From assembly GCA_029975295.1 (NCBI GenBank), contig JARKPK010000132.1, positions 1-57,263 on the forward strand: a stretch of 57,263 bases of DNA, read 5' to 3'. The position numbers were made by a program, and so were the translations under genes. Source of the DNA: Thermoguttaceae bacterium (GTDB lineage Bacteria > Planctomycetota > Planctomycetia > Pirellulales > Thermoguttaceae). The notes beneath the pieces were generated by a model. The model had not been told where the DNA came from and did not search any database. It was given only the letters and a program-made list of their open reading frames with translations. The first letter of the stretch is position 1. Each line of letters begins with the position of its first letter. Positions 25,612 to 34,286 of the stretch are shown piece by piece.

Positions 25612-26622
25612 ATGATCGGCTGTGGCTGCACGAAAATGCTGAAAGCGAGTCGGCTTCTCGCACTGCTTGCGCTGGGAGTGGCGACAGCGTATGGTTCGGC
25701 GGCCTTGGCCGCGTCGCCAAAACCCGAGGAGAAGAAGATTCCCCCGCCTGAAGACTTGGTGCGTGAAACGGTCGACGGCTTGAACTTGGCGTTCACCTAC
25801 TATCCCAGCGCCGAAGGCAAAGAGGCGGTGCCCGTCGTCTTGCTGCACATGTTCAAGGGCAAACGGTCGGACTACCGCGACTTGGCGTTGTATTTGCAGC
25901 AGATCGGCCATGCTGTGGTGGTGCCCGACTTGCGCGGACATGGCGAAAGCACGAAGTTCCGCAACGGGGCGGCGATCGACGCGAATCGGATGGCGGCCTC
26001 CGAGTTCAACAACATGTGGATGCTCGACATGGAGGCGATCAAGGGTTTCCTTTGGCGGGAGAACAATGAGGGACGGTGCAATTTGAATCGGTTGTGCGTC
26101 GTCGGCTCCGAAATGGGGGCGTCGATTGCGCTGGCGTTTGCCGCGCACGACTGGGCGATTCGCGGGGCGGCCAACACCTATCCGTTCTATGGGCCGCGGC
26201 AATTGGGGGCTTTTACTAAGGGGCTCGTTCTGCTTTCGCCGCCGCTGCAATTCAAGAACATTAGCGCTACCGCGGCCATTCGTCGCTTAGAACAGACCAC
26301 GCGGGTGGCAGACGGGCCGGCGATTCCGGCCGAACGGATCGCGATTCTTATGTTGGTCGGCGGCGAAGCTGGCGACTCGAAGAAAGACGCCGACCGGATC
26401 GAATCGCTATTGAAGAGGTATCACCCCGAGCCCGAGGGCGAGAACAAGAAGGAGAAGAAGACGTTCTTCTATGGGGTTCTCGCAACGCAATTGCAAGGAA
26501 CGAAGCTGCTCGGCGTCCGCGAATTGCGGGTGGAACAGCATATTTCGGCGTTCATCAACCTCCGCCTGATCAAAAGTACGGAAGCCCGTGCGATGACCTG
26601 GCAGGAACTCAAGGGCGCCTGA
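25612..26622 (+). CDS. Secreted alpha/beta-hydrolase-fold protein without the nucleophile serine
   Basis: The 336-residue exported protein has a signal peptide within residues 8-34 (MLKASRLLALLALGVATAYG, ending ALAASP). The alpha/beta-hydrolase frame is evident: VPVVLLHMFKGKRSDYRDLALYLQ, VVVPDLRGHGEST and LNRLCVVGSEMGASIALAFAAHDW. The nucleophile elbow, normally GxSxG, reads Gly165-Ser-Glu167-Met-Gly, so the catalytic serine position is Glu. A Lys/Glu-rich segment (PEPEGENKKEKKTFF) precedes the last strand region. A normal esterase mechanism is not possible with this elbow. The protein may be a binding or structural member of a planctomycete lineage, or it may use Ser166 in a shifted register. 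ATG 25612 has a GGAAG ribosome binding site. Confidence 0.75.
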   Translation: MIGCGCTKMLKASRLLALLALGVATAYGSAALAASPKPEEKKIPPPEDLVRETVDGLNLAFTYYPSAEGKEAVPVVLLHMFKGKRSDYRDLALYLQQIGHAVVVPDLRGHGESTKFRNGAAIDANRMAASEFNNMWMLDMEAIKGFLWRENNEGRCNLNRLCVVGSEMGASIALAFAAHDWAIRGAANTYPFYGPRQLGAFTKGLVLLSPPLQFKNISATAAIRRLEQTTRVADGPAIPAERIAILMLVGGEAGDSKKDADRIESLLKRYHPEPEGENKKEKKTFFYGVLATQLQGTKLLGVRELRVEQHISAFINLRLIKSTEARAMTWQELKGA

Positions 26623-26672
26623 TTCCCAGTGCGCGATCGGGAAGCGTTCGGCGGCGCGTGGCGGTGGAGTGC

Positions 26673-27557
26673 CTAGCGCTCGGCCGGTTCCCAACCATCC
26701 GTGGTGGGCGGAGTTGCCTTGGTGTCGCGGCGATCGGATGATGGCCAGGCCATCGCCGCCGGCCGATCGCTCGGCTCGGCCGCCGGCTTCGGCGACGGCT
26801 TATTGGAGCGTTCGCCGGTCGTCGCTGGGGTGCTGTCCGTGCCGTGAGCGGCTTTGCTGATCTCGCCCGCGTCGAGCGATTGATTTCGCTTTGGGGCAAA
26901 CGGTGGGGCAGCGTCGATGGTTGCCGGTCCGCCCTCGCTGAGATTGGGAATGACCAATTCGATCCCGATCGGCAAGACGTTTGGGTTCGGCAGCGTCTCG
27001 CTGTTTGCTCGGCGGATGTCTTCCGCGTGCAGGACCGATCCGAAGTACTGCTCGGCGATTGATTCCAACGTGTCACCGTCGGAAACCCGGTGGAGGCGCT
27101 GGTCGGGACGACGTGACCAACTCGGCGGCAGATCACCGACCCGGCTCGGCCGCAAGTCGCTCGCTCCGGGAAACGTCGGGGCCATCGACGGGATGGACGG
27201 CACGGCTGGGCGGGATGACGGCCGCGGGCTTGGGGGATCATCGCTACGATGGGGGGCGGTTTGGGCCGGCCCGGCCGCCGTCGGCGTTCGGGCGGCCTCG
27301 CCGTCGCTTCCGCTGCCCAAAGGGCGAATCATGAAATGCGAGGGGGAAACGGCGCCGCTCTGCCGCTTGCCGGCCATTTGTTCCAGCGATTGAGGCGGGT
27401 TGATCGGCCCCAACTCGACCGTGCCCGAGGTTGATTCCGCGTCGCGCGAACTCGTCGGTTGGGGCAAGTTGCTCTGATCTCGCCGGAAAAGGGCGGCGCA
27501 GGCGATGCCCACCGTCAACACGGCAGCAGCGACGACGATTCGCAATGGCGCGGGCAT
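26673..27557 (-). CDS. LysM-domain protein with N-terminal membrane anchor
   Basis: The 294-residue protein has an N-terminal hydrophobic segment (IVVAAAVLTVGIACAALF, about 7-24), either a signal anchor or an uncleaved signal. A long Pro/Ser/Arg-rich, probably disordered linker follows. A single LysM domain lies near residues 156-205 (HRVSDGDTLESIAEQYFG, then IRRANSETLPNPNVLPIGIELVIP). A second disordered Pro/Lys-rich tail completes the protein. LysM binds N-acetylglucosamine-containing polymers, usually peptidoglycan, so it probably sits in the periplasm tied to the wall. No catalytic domain is present. It is convergent with the alpha/beta hydrolase gene and has no operon partner. Confidence 0.8.
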   Translation of the reverse strand: MPAPLRIVVAAAVLTVGIACAALFRRDQSNLPQPTSSRDAESTSGTVELGPINPPQSLEQMAGKRQSGAVSPSHFMIRPLGSGSDGEAARTPTAAGPAQTAPHRSDDPPSPRPSSRPAVPSIPSMAPTFPGASDLRPSRVGDLPPSWSRRPDQRLHRVSDGDTLESIAEQYFGSVLHAEDIRRANSETLPNPNVLPIGIELVIPNLSEGGPATIDAAPPFAPKRNQSLDAGEISKAAHGTDSTPATTGERSNKPSPKPAAEPSDRPAAMAWPSSDRRDTKATPPTTDGWEPAER

Positions 27558-27932
27558 GACAGCGACGGCAGCGTTCGCTTCTGTAAGTGTTGGCTCGATT
27601 CGCGCGACGGCCGCTGGGCAAATCGCCGCGGTCGCCTCCCGAGACTTCGTATCGAACTGATCGGACCGGGCTGTTCAATGTCGCGACGAATAACGCGATT
27701 GGATGACTGCCGATGCAGGACGGGGGGGCGCTATCCCGCACGATCCGCAGCACCGACGCACTTGCGAGAGTCTGCCCCAGCGTCGCATTTTGCCCGTAGG
27801 TCGTTGCTGTTCTTCCAATGGGCGGCGATCGTCGAGCCGACGGAAACGGAATCGAAAAGAGCGGAATGTAGCCCAATTGCGCAGGCAACGGCGGAATGAA
27901 CCGTCATCGTTTCCGCCGGCTCGTCGATGCGG
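27558..27932. other. Intergenic region without recognisable gene
   Basis: These 375 bases lie upstream of the LysM gene and downstream of the 161-residue unknown (both minus strand). I recognise no repeat, RNA or gene. Confidence 0.4.
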
Positions 27933-28418
27933 CTAGGCGGCCGTGTTGAGTCCGATCGATTCGGGATACCGATGGGCCATTGCCAGCTTCTCGGCCCAAT
28001 CGAGTTTTTTCAGCTCGGCGGTCAAGGCTTGCTTCTCGGCGGGCGAGCCGTTGGCTGCCGCTTTGCGATCGATCCGATCGACACGTTCACGATAGAATTC
28101 CAGCAGGTCGAGTCGCTGGTCGGAATCGAAACCGGCATCTTCGAGGTCGGCTCGGATGGCAAGCAGCTCTTGGAGTTCGCCGGCCGAGATAGCCCCGGCG
28201 TCGAAAAGCTTCTGTGCTAGTTCGGAAAACTCGGCGGGCGTGATCTTGGCAACGTCGTATTGCGCGACAATTCTGCCGACCGCTCCAACGCGAGCCGTTG
28301 CGGACGATCCCGCTTCGGATGGCTGCGTTTTGACGGGCGAGGCAGCCACCTGGGGCTCTGCACGGCGCGATCGGCCAAGGGCGTCGGAATAGCCTTGAAG
28401 CAGATGTTGGATTCGCAT
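27933..28418 (-). CDS. Helical hypothetical protein
   Basis: The 161-residue protein starts at ATG 28418 (MRIQHLLQGYSDALG). After a disordered first 45 residues it is almost wholly alpha-helical: YDVAKITPAEFSELAQKLFDAGAISAGELQELLAIRADL, then RLDLLEFYRERVDRIDRKAA and QALTAELKKLDWAEKLA. The 'ITPAEFSELAQKLFDAGAIS' region recalls short helical modules in small flagellar or secretion-associated proteins, but I do not recognise a family. There is no signal peptide and no membrane segment, so it is probably cytoplasmic. It lies between a LysM gene on one side and a divergent DUF1080 gene on the other. Confidence 0.6.
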   Translation of the reverse strand: MRIQHLLQGYSDALGRSRRAEPQVAASPVKTQPSEAGSSATARVGAVGRIVAQYDVAKITPAEFSELAQKLFDAGAISAGELQELLAIRADLEDAGFDSDQRLDLLEFYRERVDRIDRKAAANGSPAEKQALTAELKKLDWAEKLAMAHRYPESIGLNTAA

Positions 28419-28805
28419 GTTCGCGGGTCGCTTGTTTGTAGTCAGAAGTGACACAAGAGCAGGTTCACATCGTTCTCGACGATCCGGCCCTTTGGCAGGA
28501 TGCCGGTTCGTTCGGCCCTGTCCGAGCCGCAATTCCCGCAAGCAAACGCCGTGCCGAGTTGGCGGATTTGTTGGCGATGTGGACCGATAATCGTTGCAGC
28601 GATTTGCCTTGCGCAAATCGGATCGGCAACGCCCCTTGACCGCTGAGTGGAAGACTTTTGGCCGTTTCGACCAGTGAATCGGCAGAAAATGCCGTTTGTC
28701 GGCCGACGATGCTCAAGTGCTTGTCGATCGCATCGGGCGGTGATAATCTTCTGCTGGGCGCCACGGCGTCAGCGGGAAGTCGGAGAGAATGCTGAGGATC
28801 GTTCG
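28419..28805. other. Divergent intergenic region
   Basis: These 387 bases lie between the 161-residue unknown (minus) and the DUF1080 gene (plus), and must contain promoters for both. A GTG-initiated frame at 28448-28639 (63 codons) is open but has no good ribosome binding site and no recognised similarity, so it is not called as a gene. Confidence 0.4.
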
Positions 28806-29552
28806 ATGGTAAAGCATGCTGGGCTTGCGACTTCGGTTTTAGTCGGCGGATTGAGCGTATGGGCGTCGGCCGCGCTGGCCGGCGACGCGGCGCCGCTTGC
28901 AAAGGGCGAATCTTCGGCGACAAACACAACCATTGAATTGTTCGACGGCAAGAGCCTCGGCCGCTGGAAGGTGGTTGAACAGTTCGAGTTTCGCCGCCAC
29001 GGCGAAGTGACGGTGCGCGACGGCGCCATTGTGTTGGGGGCGGGCAAGCCGGGAACGTGCATTCGTTATGACGGCGCGGTGCCGAAGATCGACTACGAGA
29101 TATTGCTGGAGGCGCAGCGGGTCGAGGGCGACGATTTCTTCTGCGGAATGACCTTCATGGTCGACGACGAACCGCTTTCGCTGATCCTCGGCGGCTGGGG
29201 CGGCAAGACATGCGGCCTTTCGTGCATCGACGGAGAACCGGCCGCAGAAAATGAAACGTGCGAGTTTCGAGATTTCGAGAACGGGCGGTGGTACGCGATT
29301 CGCGTACGCGTTACCAAACCGAGAATCCAGGTTTGGGTGGATTCCGAGCAATTGATCGATTTCCATCGCGCCGACAAGCGCCTGTCGATCTGGTTTGAAA
29401 AGGAATGCGTAACACCGCTGGCGATTGCCACTTGGCGGACCACCGGGGCGGTGAAGAACCTGAAGGTTCGGCCGATCAGCCCCAAGGTTGCGGAATCGCC
29501 CGAAAGATCGCGAACGGAGGGCGGCGGGCAGGTCGGCGGGGCGAAAGACTGA
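28806..29552 (+). CDS. Secreted single-domain DUF1080 (3-keto-disaccharide hydrolase-like) protein
   Basis: The 248-residue exported protein has a signal peptide (MVKHAGLATSVLVGGLSVWASAALAGD). The single concanavalin-like jelly roll follows: TIELFDGKSLGRWKVVEQ, VTVRDGAIVLGAGKPGTCIRY, YEILLEAQRVEGDDFFCGMTFMV and NGRWYAIRVRVTKPRIQVWVDSEQ. These match DUF1080, a domain greatly expanded in planctomycetes. Members have been linked to cleavage of 3-keto-disaccharides, but many may be carbohydrate-binding. It probably acts in the periplasm on glycans. The C-terminal tail is low complexity. The start is ATG 28806, after GAGGA. Confidence 0.85.
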   Translation: MVKHAGLATSVLVGGLSVWASAALAGDAAPLAKGESSATNTTIELFDGKSLGRWKVVEQFEFRRHGEVTVRDGAIVLGAGKPGTCIRYDGAVPKIDYEILLEAQRVEGDDFFCGMTFMVDDEPLSLILGGWGGKTCGLSCIDGEPAAENETCEFRDFENGRWYAIRVRVTKPRIQVWVDSEQLIDFHRADKRLSIWFEKECVTPLAIATWRTTGAVKNLKVRPISPKVAESPERSRTEGGGQVGGAKD

Positions 29553-29849
29553 TCATCCAATAGGACAGAACGACGGAGCGGAGTTCCTCATTGTCTTCTC
29601 GCATTGGCCCGCAGGTTGGCTGGTTTTGCCGCTGGGATTTCTGCCGGTTGATTCCGGCCGGACACAGTTCGTGATGCGGCTTGTGCGAGCTTGCGGCGCT
29701 GAAACCGGCCATTCAGTCGCAGCGTGCCGGAAGATATTCACGAAGCAGCTCTCGCGAAGGCCTGCCACCGAGGCCTTCGCTCGCGAACTGCGAATGGAGA
29801 ATTGCGGCTAGGCAGGGCTCAAGGAGCCGTTTGGGCATCGGAGTGGGAA

Positions 29850-30635
29850 ATGATCGAAGGTCGAAATGAGAACGATGGGCGGGAGACGCTGCCCGAGGTG
29901 GTTTACTCCCGAGACGTTGACGCCGGCCCGTTGGATGTTGTCGCGGTTGGCGCGCATCCGGACGACGTGGAAATCGCGTGTGGCGGCACGCTGGCAAAAC
30001 TCGCCAAGCAAGGTTATCGGGTTGGGATCGTCGATTTGACCGATGGCGAGCCGACCCCGGGCTCGCGCGGGCCGGAGCAACGATTGTACGAGGCGCGCCG
30101 CGCGGCCGAAGTTTTGCAGGCTGTTGTGCGGGTTGTTTTGCCCTTGCCCAATCGCCGGTTGTTCGACAGTTTTGAATCGCGCGTAGCGCTGGCAACGCAG
30201 TTTCGGCGATATCGTCCGCGGTTGGTCATTGGTTTGGGCGCGGGCACGCCGATGGCCTCGCCCGATCACGAACAGGCCCAGCGGATTACAGAGGCCGCCG
30301 TATTCTACTCGCGGTTGACCAAGTGGGACGACTATTTCACCGGCTTGCCGGTGCATGCGATTGGGGCCTATCTGCATTGCTATCTGTCGCTGCGTCAGCT
30401 TGCCCCGCCCACCTCGGGCGGCATCGTTGTGGATATTTCAGACGTGATCGAAACGAAACTCGAAGCGATTCGCTGCTACGCTTCGCAGTTCCCGCCTGAG
30501 AAGGCGCACTACTTCGACCGCTTTCGCGCTTATGCGCAACAGCAGGGGATGGCTGCCGGCTTCGCTGCCGGCGAGGTGTTGGGCCAGCCGAACACGTGGG
30601 GAACCCGCGACCTGATGAAGCTAGTGTTCGGATAG
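29850..30635 (+). CDS. PIG-L family deacetylase (BshB1-like)
   Basis: The 261-residue cytoplasmic zinc-dependent deacetylase belongs to the PIG-L/LmbE family. Such enzymes remove acetyl groups from N-acetylglucosamine-linked substrates in bacillithiol, mycothiol or glycolipid synthesis. The metal-binding motif is [14 protein letters not shown] (35-48). [19 protein letters not shown] and [21 protein letters not shown] (third ligand His) follow, with [24 protein letters not shown] near the end. These blocks are closest to BshB1 (N-acetyl-alpha-D-glucosaminyl L-malate deacetylase). Planctomycetes are not established bacillithiol makers and no other bsh gene is nearby, so the substrate stays open. 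ATG 29850 follows a GGAG ribosome binding site. Confidence 0.88.
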   Translation: MIEGRNENDGRETLPEVVYSRDVDAGPLDVVAVGAHPDDVEIACGGTLAKLAKQGYRVGIVDLTDGEPTPGSRGPEQRLYEARRAAEVLQAVVRVVLPLPNRRLFDSFESRVALATQFRRYRPRLVIGLGAGTPMASPDHEQAQRITEAAVFYSRLTKWDDYFTGLPVHAIGAYLHCYLSLRQLAPPTSGGIVVDISDVIETKLEAIRCYASQFPPEKAHYFDRFRAYAQQQGMAAGFAAGEVLGQPNTWGTRDLMKLVFG

Positions 30636-31021
30636 CCGCTCCGCTGTCGGCGGCGTGCGATGAATTCCGGCGACCAACGGCGTCAGGCGGGCCAAATGAT
30701 TATGCGGAAAGTGAGAAAGCGGCCCAATGAAGCCGAACGGGCCATGGGCCGCTTCGCCGCGCTTGCGGCCATTTTCTCGATTGTGGGGAATTGTCTTGGG
30801 ATTGAGGGGGTGCCAGTTGGGCCGTTTGGGCATGTTGCTAAAGGAATAGAAGAAACGATTGAATGCCCGGCGCACCCTTGGTAACATCGGTCGCAGTTGA
30901 CTCACCGGTTTGGCGGCGGCTGCGAGTTTGGTTTTTCCGCTGGGCTCGTGCGTTGCATTGTCGGGATGCTTGCCGAAACCAAGACGGCGGTGCGGCTCAG
31001 GTTCCTAGAAAAGAGGATGGC
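30636..31021. other. Intergenic region without recognisable gene
   Basis: These 386 bases lie between the PIG-L gene and the double-DUF1080 gene. Short open frames exist but none with recognisable features; it presumably carries the promoter of the downstream gene. Confidence 0.4.
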
Positions 31022-32272
31022 ATGAAATCGCTGTGGATCGGGATGCGCTATGTTGCCTCTGGGCTTGCCGTGCGCGGTCGGCTGGGGGATCGGCTTGGGC
31101 GGGCTGCGGCGGCAGTGGCGATTTGCGTTGCTTTCGCCTTCGCGGCGCGCTGTTCGGCGGCTGAGCACAATCGCTTGTCTGCGGAAGAATTGGCCGAGGG
31201 GTGGATTCTGCTGTTCGACGGCGAGAGCCTGTTCGGATGGACGGCGGGGCATCAGGCCGATTGGAAGGTTGTCGACGGGACGATTACCGCCACGCAGGCC
31301 GACCAACCGGGATTGCTGCACACGACGAGCCAGTTCGGCGATTTCGCCCTGAAGGTCGATTTCCGCATCGAGAAGGGCGGCAATAGCGGCGTGTTTCTCC
31401 GCACCAGCCCGAATCCACAACCCAAGGGAGGTCGCTGTTACGAGGTGAACATCGCCCCGTGGGACGAGAATGAGTATCCCACGGGCAGCATCGTGGAGCG
31501 GGCCCGAGTAACTCGAGATTTGAGCCGAGCGGACTGGCAGCAGTTCGAGATTACGGCCAGCGGCGGACGGGTGACGGTTAAGTTGAACGATCAACCGGCA
31601 ATCGACTATACCGATTTGCGCCCCCTGGGCCGCGGCTACATCGGTCTCCAGTTTCGGCAGGGGAAGGTCGAGTTCCGGAACATCAAACTCAAACCGCTCA
31701 ACACGAAGAGCCTGTTTAACGGCAAAGACCTTTCGGGTTGGAAGTCGCATCCGGAGTCGAAAAGCGAATTCACCGTGACGCCGGAAGGTTGGCTGAACGT
31801 GAAGAACGGTCGCGGAATGCTGGAAACCGAGGAACGTTTCGACGACTTCACCCTGCAATTGCAGTGCATCGTCAATGGCGATGGATTGAACTCGGGCGTG
31901 TTCTTCCGCTGCATTCCAGGCGAGTTGATGAACGGATACGAATGCCAGATTCATAACGGATTTCGCGACGGGGATCGGAGCAAGCCGGTCGATTGCGGCA
32001 CCGGAGGCTTCTTCCGTCGGCAAGATGCGCGGCGCGTTGTGGCCGACGACCGCCAGTGGTTCGATCTCACTCTGCATGCCGACGGCGCTCACATGGCCGC
32101 CTGGGTCAACGGCATTCAGGTGAGCGATTGGACCGATACTCGGAAGCCCGACCCAAATCCGCGTAAGGGATTGCGTTTGGATGCCGGCACAATTCAGTTG
32201 CAAGGTCACGACCCAACCACCGACTTCTCGTTTCGCCATCTTCGGATTGCCCCATTGGAGACGCGCCGCTAG
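31022..32272 (+). CDS. Secreted protein with two DUF1080 domains
   Basis: The 416-residue exported protein starts at ATG 31022, preceded by an AGAGGA ribosome binding site. The signal segment is long: a basic front to about residue 30, then AAAAVAICVAFAFAARCSAA. Two DUF1080 jelly rolls follow in tandem. The first is about 50-225 (GWILLFDGESLFGWTAGHQADW, FRIEKGGNSGVFLRTSP, GYIGLQFRQGKVEFRNIKLKPL). The second is about 228-413 (KSLFNGKDLSGWKSHPE, LQCIVNGDGLNSGVFFRCIPG, NGYECQIHNGF, FSFRHLRIAPL). Both keep the conserved 'NSGVF.R' and 'YE.Q' blocks. The likely role is periplasmic 3-keto-glycoside hydrolysis or glycan binding. It resembles an internal duplication that has since diverged. Confidence 0.87.
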   Translation: MKSLWIGMRYVASGLAVRGRLGDRLGRAAAAVAICVAFAFAARCSAAEHNRLSAEELAEGWILLFDGESLFGWTAGHQADWKVVDGTITATQADQPGLLHTTSQFGDFALKVDFRIEKGGNSGVFLRTSPNPQPKGGRCYEVNIAPWDENEYPTGSIVERARVTRDLSRADWQQFEITASGGRVTVKLNDQPAIDYTDLRPLGRGYIGLQFRQGKVEFRNIKLKPLNTKSLFNGKDLSGWKSHPESKSEFTVTPEGWLNVKNGRGMLETEERFDDFTLQLQCIVNGDGLNSGVFFRCIPGELMNGYECQIHNGFRDGDRSKPVDCGTGGFFRRQDARRVVADDRQWFDLTLHADGAHMAAWVNGIQVSDWTDTRKPDPNPRKGLRLDAGTIQLQGHDPTTDFSFRHLRIAPLETRR

Positions 32273-32572
32273 TCTGGTCTTGCTCGATCGCGGCGACGGC
32301 CGGTCTGCGACCGATGCATGGTGTTTGCTCGGGCGCACCGATGCCGGTTGAACGTCGTTCTCCGACGGCATCGTCCGGCATCGGGAGGAGGCTTCTTCCG
32401 CCCGCTGTGGTGTGCCGGCGGTTGTGCCCGATGTTCGGCCGCGGCATTCTCGAAAAATGGCAACCGCGAGCCAGAAAATGGGTTTGACGGCGCCGAGCCC
32501 CGGCCGATAATATTATTGGTTGGCGGCGTTGTCAAAAATGGCTTGTCATTGGCGTTGATGAGGTGAAACGGG
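32273..32572. other. Intergenic region without recognisable gene
   Basis: Three hundred bases between the DUF1080 gene and the CBS gene. An AT-rich patch near 32506-32550 may hold the CBS-gene promoter; nothing else is recognised. Confidence 0.4.
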
Positions 32573-33010
32573 ATGACAGTTCAAGACATTTTGTTGGGCA
32601 AGGGCGGGGCGGTTTATTCGATCGCGCCCGGCGCTTCGTTGGACGACGCCTCGAAACAACTGGTCAAGTACCGAGTCGGGGCGTTGATGGTTGTCGAGTC
32701 CACGGGGCCGGAGCCCCAGTTGGTGGGAATCATCACGGAACGCGATCTGCTGTATGCCCAGGCTTCCGGGAAAGGCGGATTTGACGAGCTGCGGGTGGAA
32801 GACGTGATGACCAGAGAGGTCATCACCGGCACCCCGGAAGACACGATCGACTCGATCATGGCGCTGATGACAACAAAGCGGATTCGTCATCTTCCGATCA
32901 AATCGGAAGGGCATTTGGTGGGCGTGGTCTCGATCGGCGACGTGGTCAAGGCGCAGATGCACCGCTTGGCTATGGAAAACCGATTCATGAAAGACTACAT
33001 TCGCGGCTGA
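32573..33010 (+). CDS. CBS-domain-pair protein
   Basis: The 145-residue soluble protein consists essentially of two CBS repeats: MTVQDILLGKGGAVYSIAP...GALMVVESTGPEPQLVGIITERDLLYA, and VEDVMTREVITGTPEDTIDSIMALMTTKRIRHLPI...LVGVVSIGDVVKA. CBS pairs form a Bateman module that binds adenosine nucleotides and signals energy state to partner proteins. As a stand-alone protein it would act in trans or as a dimer; the partner is not evident, as neighbours on both sides are separated by gaps or lie on the other strand. The start is ATG 32573. The C-terminal RLAMENRFMKDYIRG helix is usual for planctomycete and proteobacterial stand-alone members. Confidence 0.92.
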   Translation: MTVQDILLGKGGAVYSIAPGASLDDASKQLVKYRVGALMVVESTGPEPQLVGIITERDLLYAQASGKGGFDELRVEDVMTREVITGTPEDTIDSIMALMTTKRIRHLPIKSEGHLVGVVSIGDVVKAQMHRLAMENRFMKDYIRG

Positions 33011-33135
33011 TCACGGGCTGCCCGCGGAGGGCAATCGCAAACCAAAGCAGATCAACGCAGACCGGACGTGACCGGTTCTTGTTGTTCTTCCTTCTTTGCG
33101 CGCCGAAGAGCAACCGTGGCCAACAAGGGCGGTGA

Positions 33136-34188
33136 TCACAGAGAAATCTGAAATCGATCGAGCTTTACGCGGTCAATTTCAACGCCCAGTCCCGGTCCCA
33201 GCGGCACCAGCGCGTTGCCGTCGGCCAGTCCGATCGATCGGCGAAGCACATCGTCGCGAAGTTGACGATAAACGCAATCGTACGGTAAGGCGAGTGCGGG
33301 GGTGCAGGCGATCAATTGGAGCATGGCGGCGGCGGCTATTCCGACGGAAGGCGGGCCACTGACCACGGCCGATGTTCCGCCGGCAACGGCAACTGCGGTG
33401 CAGTTCCGGGTGTCGCGCAGGCTGCCGACTCGCGTTGGATCGATGACGACCACGGCGCCTGCCCCACAGCGAACGGCGGCGAAAGCGTCGGCCGGACGGG
33501 CGATGGCGCGGCTGACCCCCAGGGGAACGTTGGTCTGCCGGGCGAGCGACGCCACCGCGAAGAAATCGCCCATCGCGATCGGATCGATCACCAGCTCCGG
33601 GGCCTCGAATTCGAGCTCGCTCAGCAAATCGCGGGCCGATTCCATGCCGTACCGCCCGCCGGCGTCGAGCCGAAGCCGCAGACGTGCGCCGGCTGCCGCG
33701 CGCACTTCGGCAAGCATTGCCAAATCACCGTCGGGGTCGCCGGAGGCATCAATCGTCTGCGTCAACAAACCTTGTTCGGCCCAGGCGCGGGCCACTTCGG
33801 CCAAGCGGCGCGGACTGCCCGGCGGCAACCGGGCGGCCAGCGGCACCGCCGGTCGATAGGCTCCGCCCCAAATACGGCACAACGGTTGTTTGAGCGTTCG
33901 CCCGATCAAATCCCAAACGGCCGTTTCAATGGCCAAACGCAGCGGCGGAGGCGAAAGCAGTTCCGCATCGAGAATCTCCTCGGCGCAGAAGATGCTTCGA
34001 CCTTCGAGCACCGAAAGCAGGGCCGATCGGTTGGGCAGCCGTTCCGACGGCAGCAGGCTCAGGGGCGTTTCGCCCCAGCCCTCGCGTCCATCGTCGCTGT
34101 CGATGCGCACGAGCAAACTGCGCACCGGACGATCGGCATCGGTGCGATCGATTTGAACAGCGAAGAATTCGATGTCGTCGATGATCAT
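33136..34188 (-). CDS. Enolase-superfamily protein lacking catalytic and metal residues
   Basis: The 350-residue protein has the mandelate racemase/muconate lactonizing fold: an N-terminal capping domain (VRSLLVRIDSDDGREGWGETPL, LAIETAVWDLIGRTLKQPL) and a TIM-barrel remainder. The functional positions are stripped. The KxK strand reads LLTQTIDAS (about 141-149), the second metal ligand in VIDPIAMGD is Asp202 rather than Glu, and the third ligand strand reads PLGVSRAIA with no Asp/Glu. The final lysine position is Asp250 (VVIDPTRVGSL). Only Asp175 (LRLDAGG) remains. It cannot use the standard mechanism and may be a binding protein or pseudoenzyme. It is a close neighbour of ispH (98 bases) on the same strand, possibly an operon. 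Confidence 0.78.
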   Translation of the reverse strand: MIIDDIEFFAVQIDRTDADRPVRSLLVRIDSDDGREGWGETPLSLLPSERLPNRSALLSVLEGRSIFCAEEILDAELLSPPPLRLAIETAVWDLIGRTLKQPLCRIWGGAYRPAVPLAARLPPGSPRRLAEVARAWAEQGLLTQTIDASGDPDGDLAMLAEVRAAAGARLRLRLDAGGRYGMESARDLLSELEFEAPELVIDPIAMGDFFAVASLARQTNVPLGVSRAIARPADAFAAVRCGAGAVVVIDPTRVGSLRDTRNCTAVAVAGGTSAVVSGPPSVGIAAAAMLQLIACTPALALPYDCVYRQLRDDVLRRSIGLADGNALVPLGPGLGVEIDRVKLDRFQISL

Positions 34189-34286
34189 AACGAGTCGCTC
34201 CGATGTCTTTGCGATACGGTTGAATCATGCTGAGCCGGCAGGAGCGATCTGGGATCGGATTTCTGCGCGTCGGCTTCGTTGTTTTG

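Noticed and set aside
28448..28639. A 63-codon GTG-initiated frame in the divergent region before the DUF1080 gene
   Set aside because: Weak start signal and no recognisable similarity; it probably overlaps promoter DNA.
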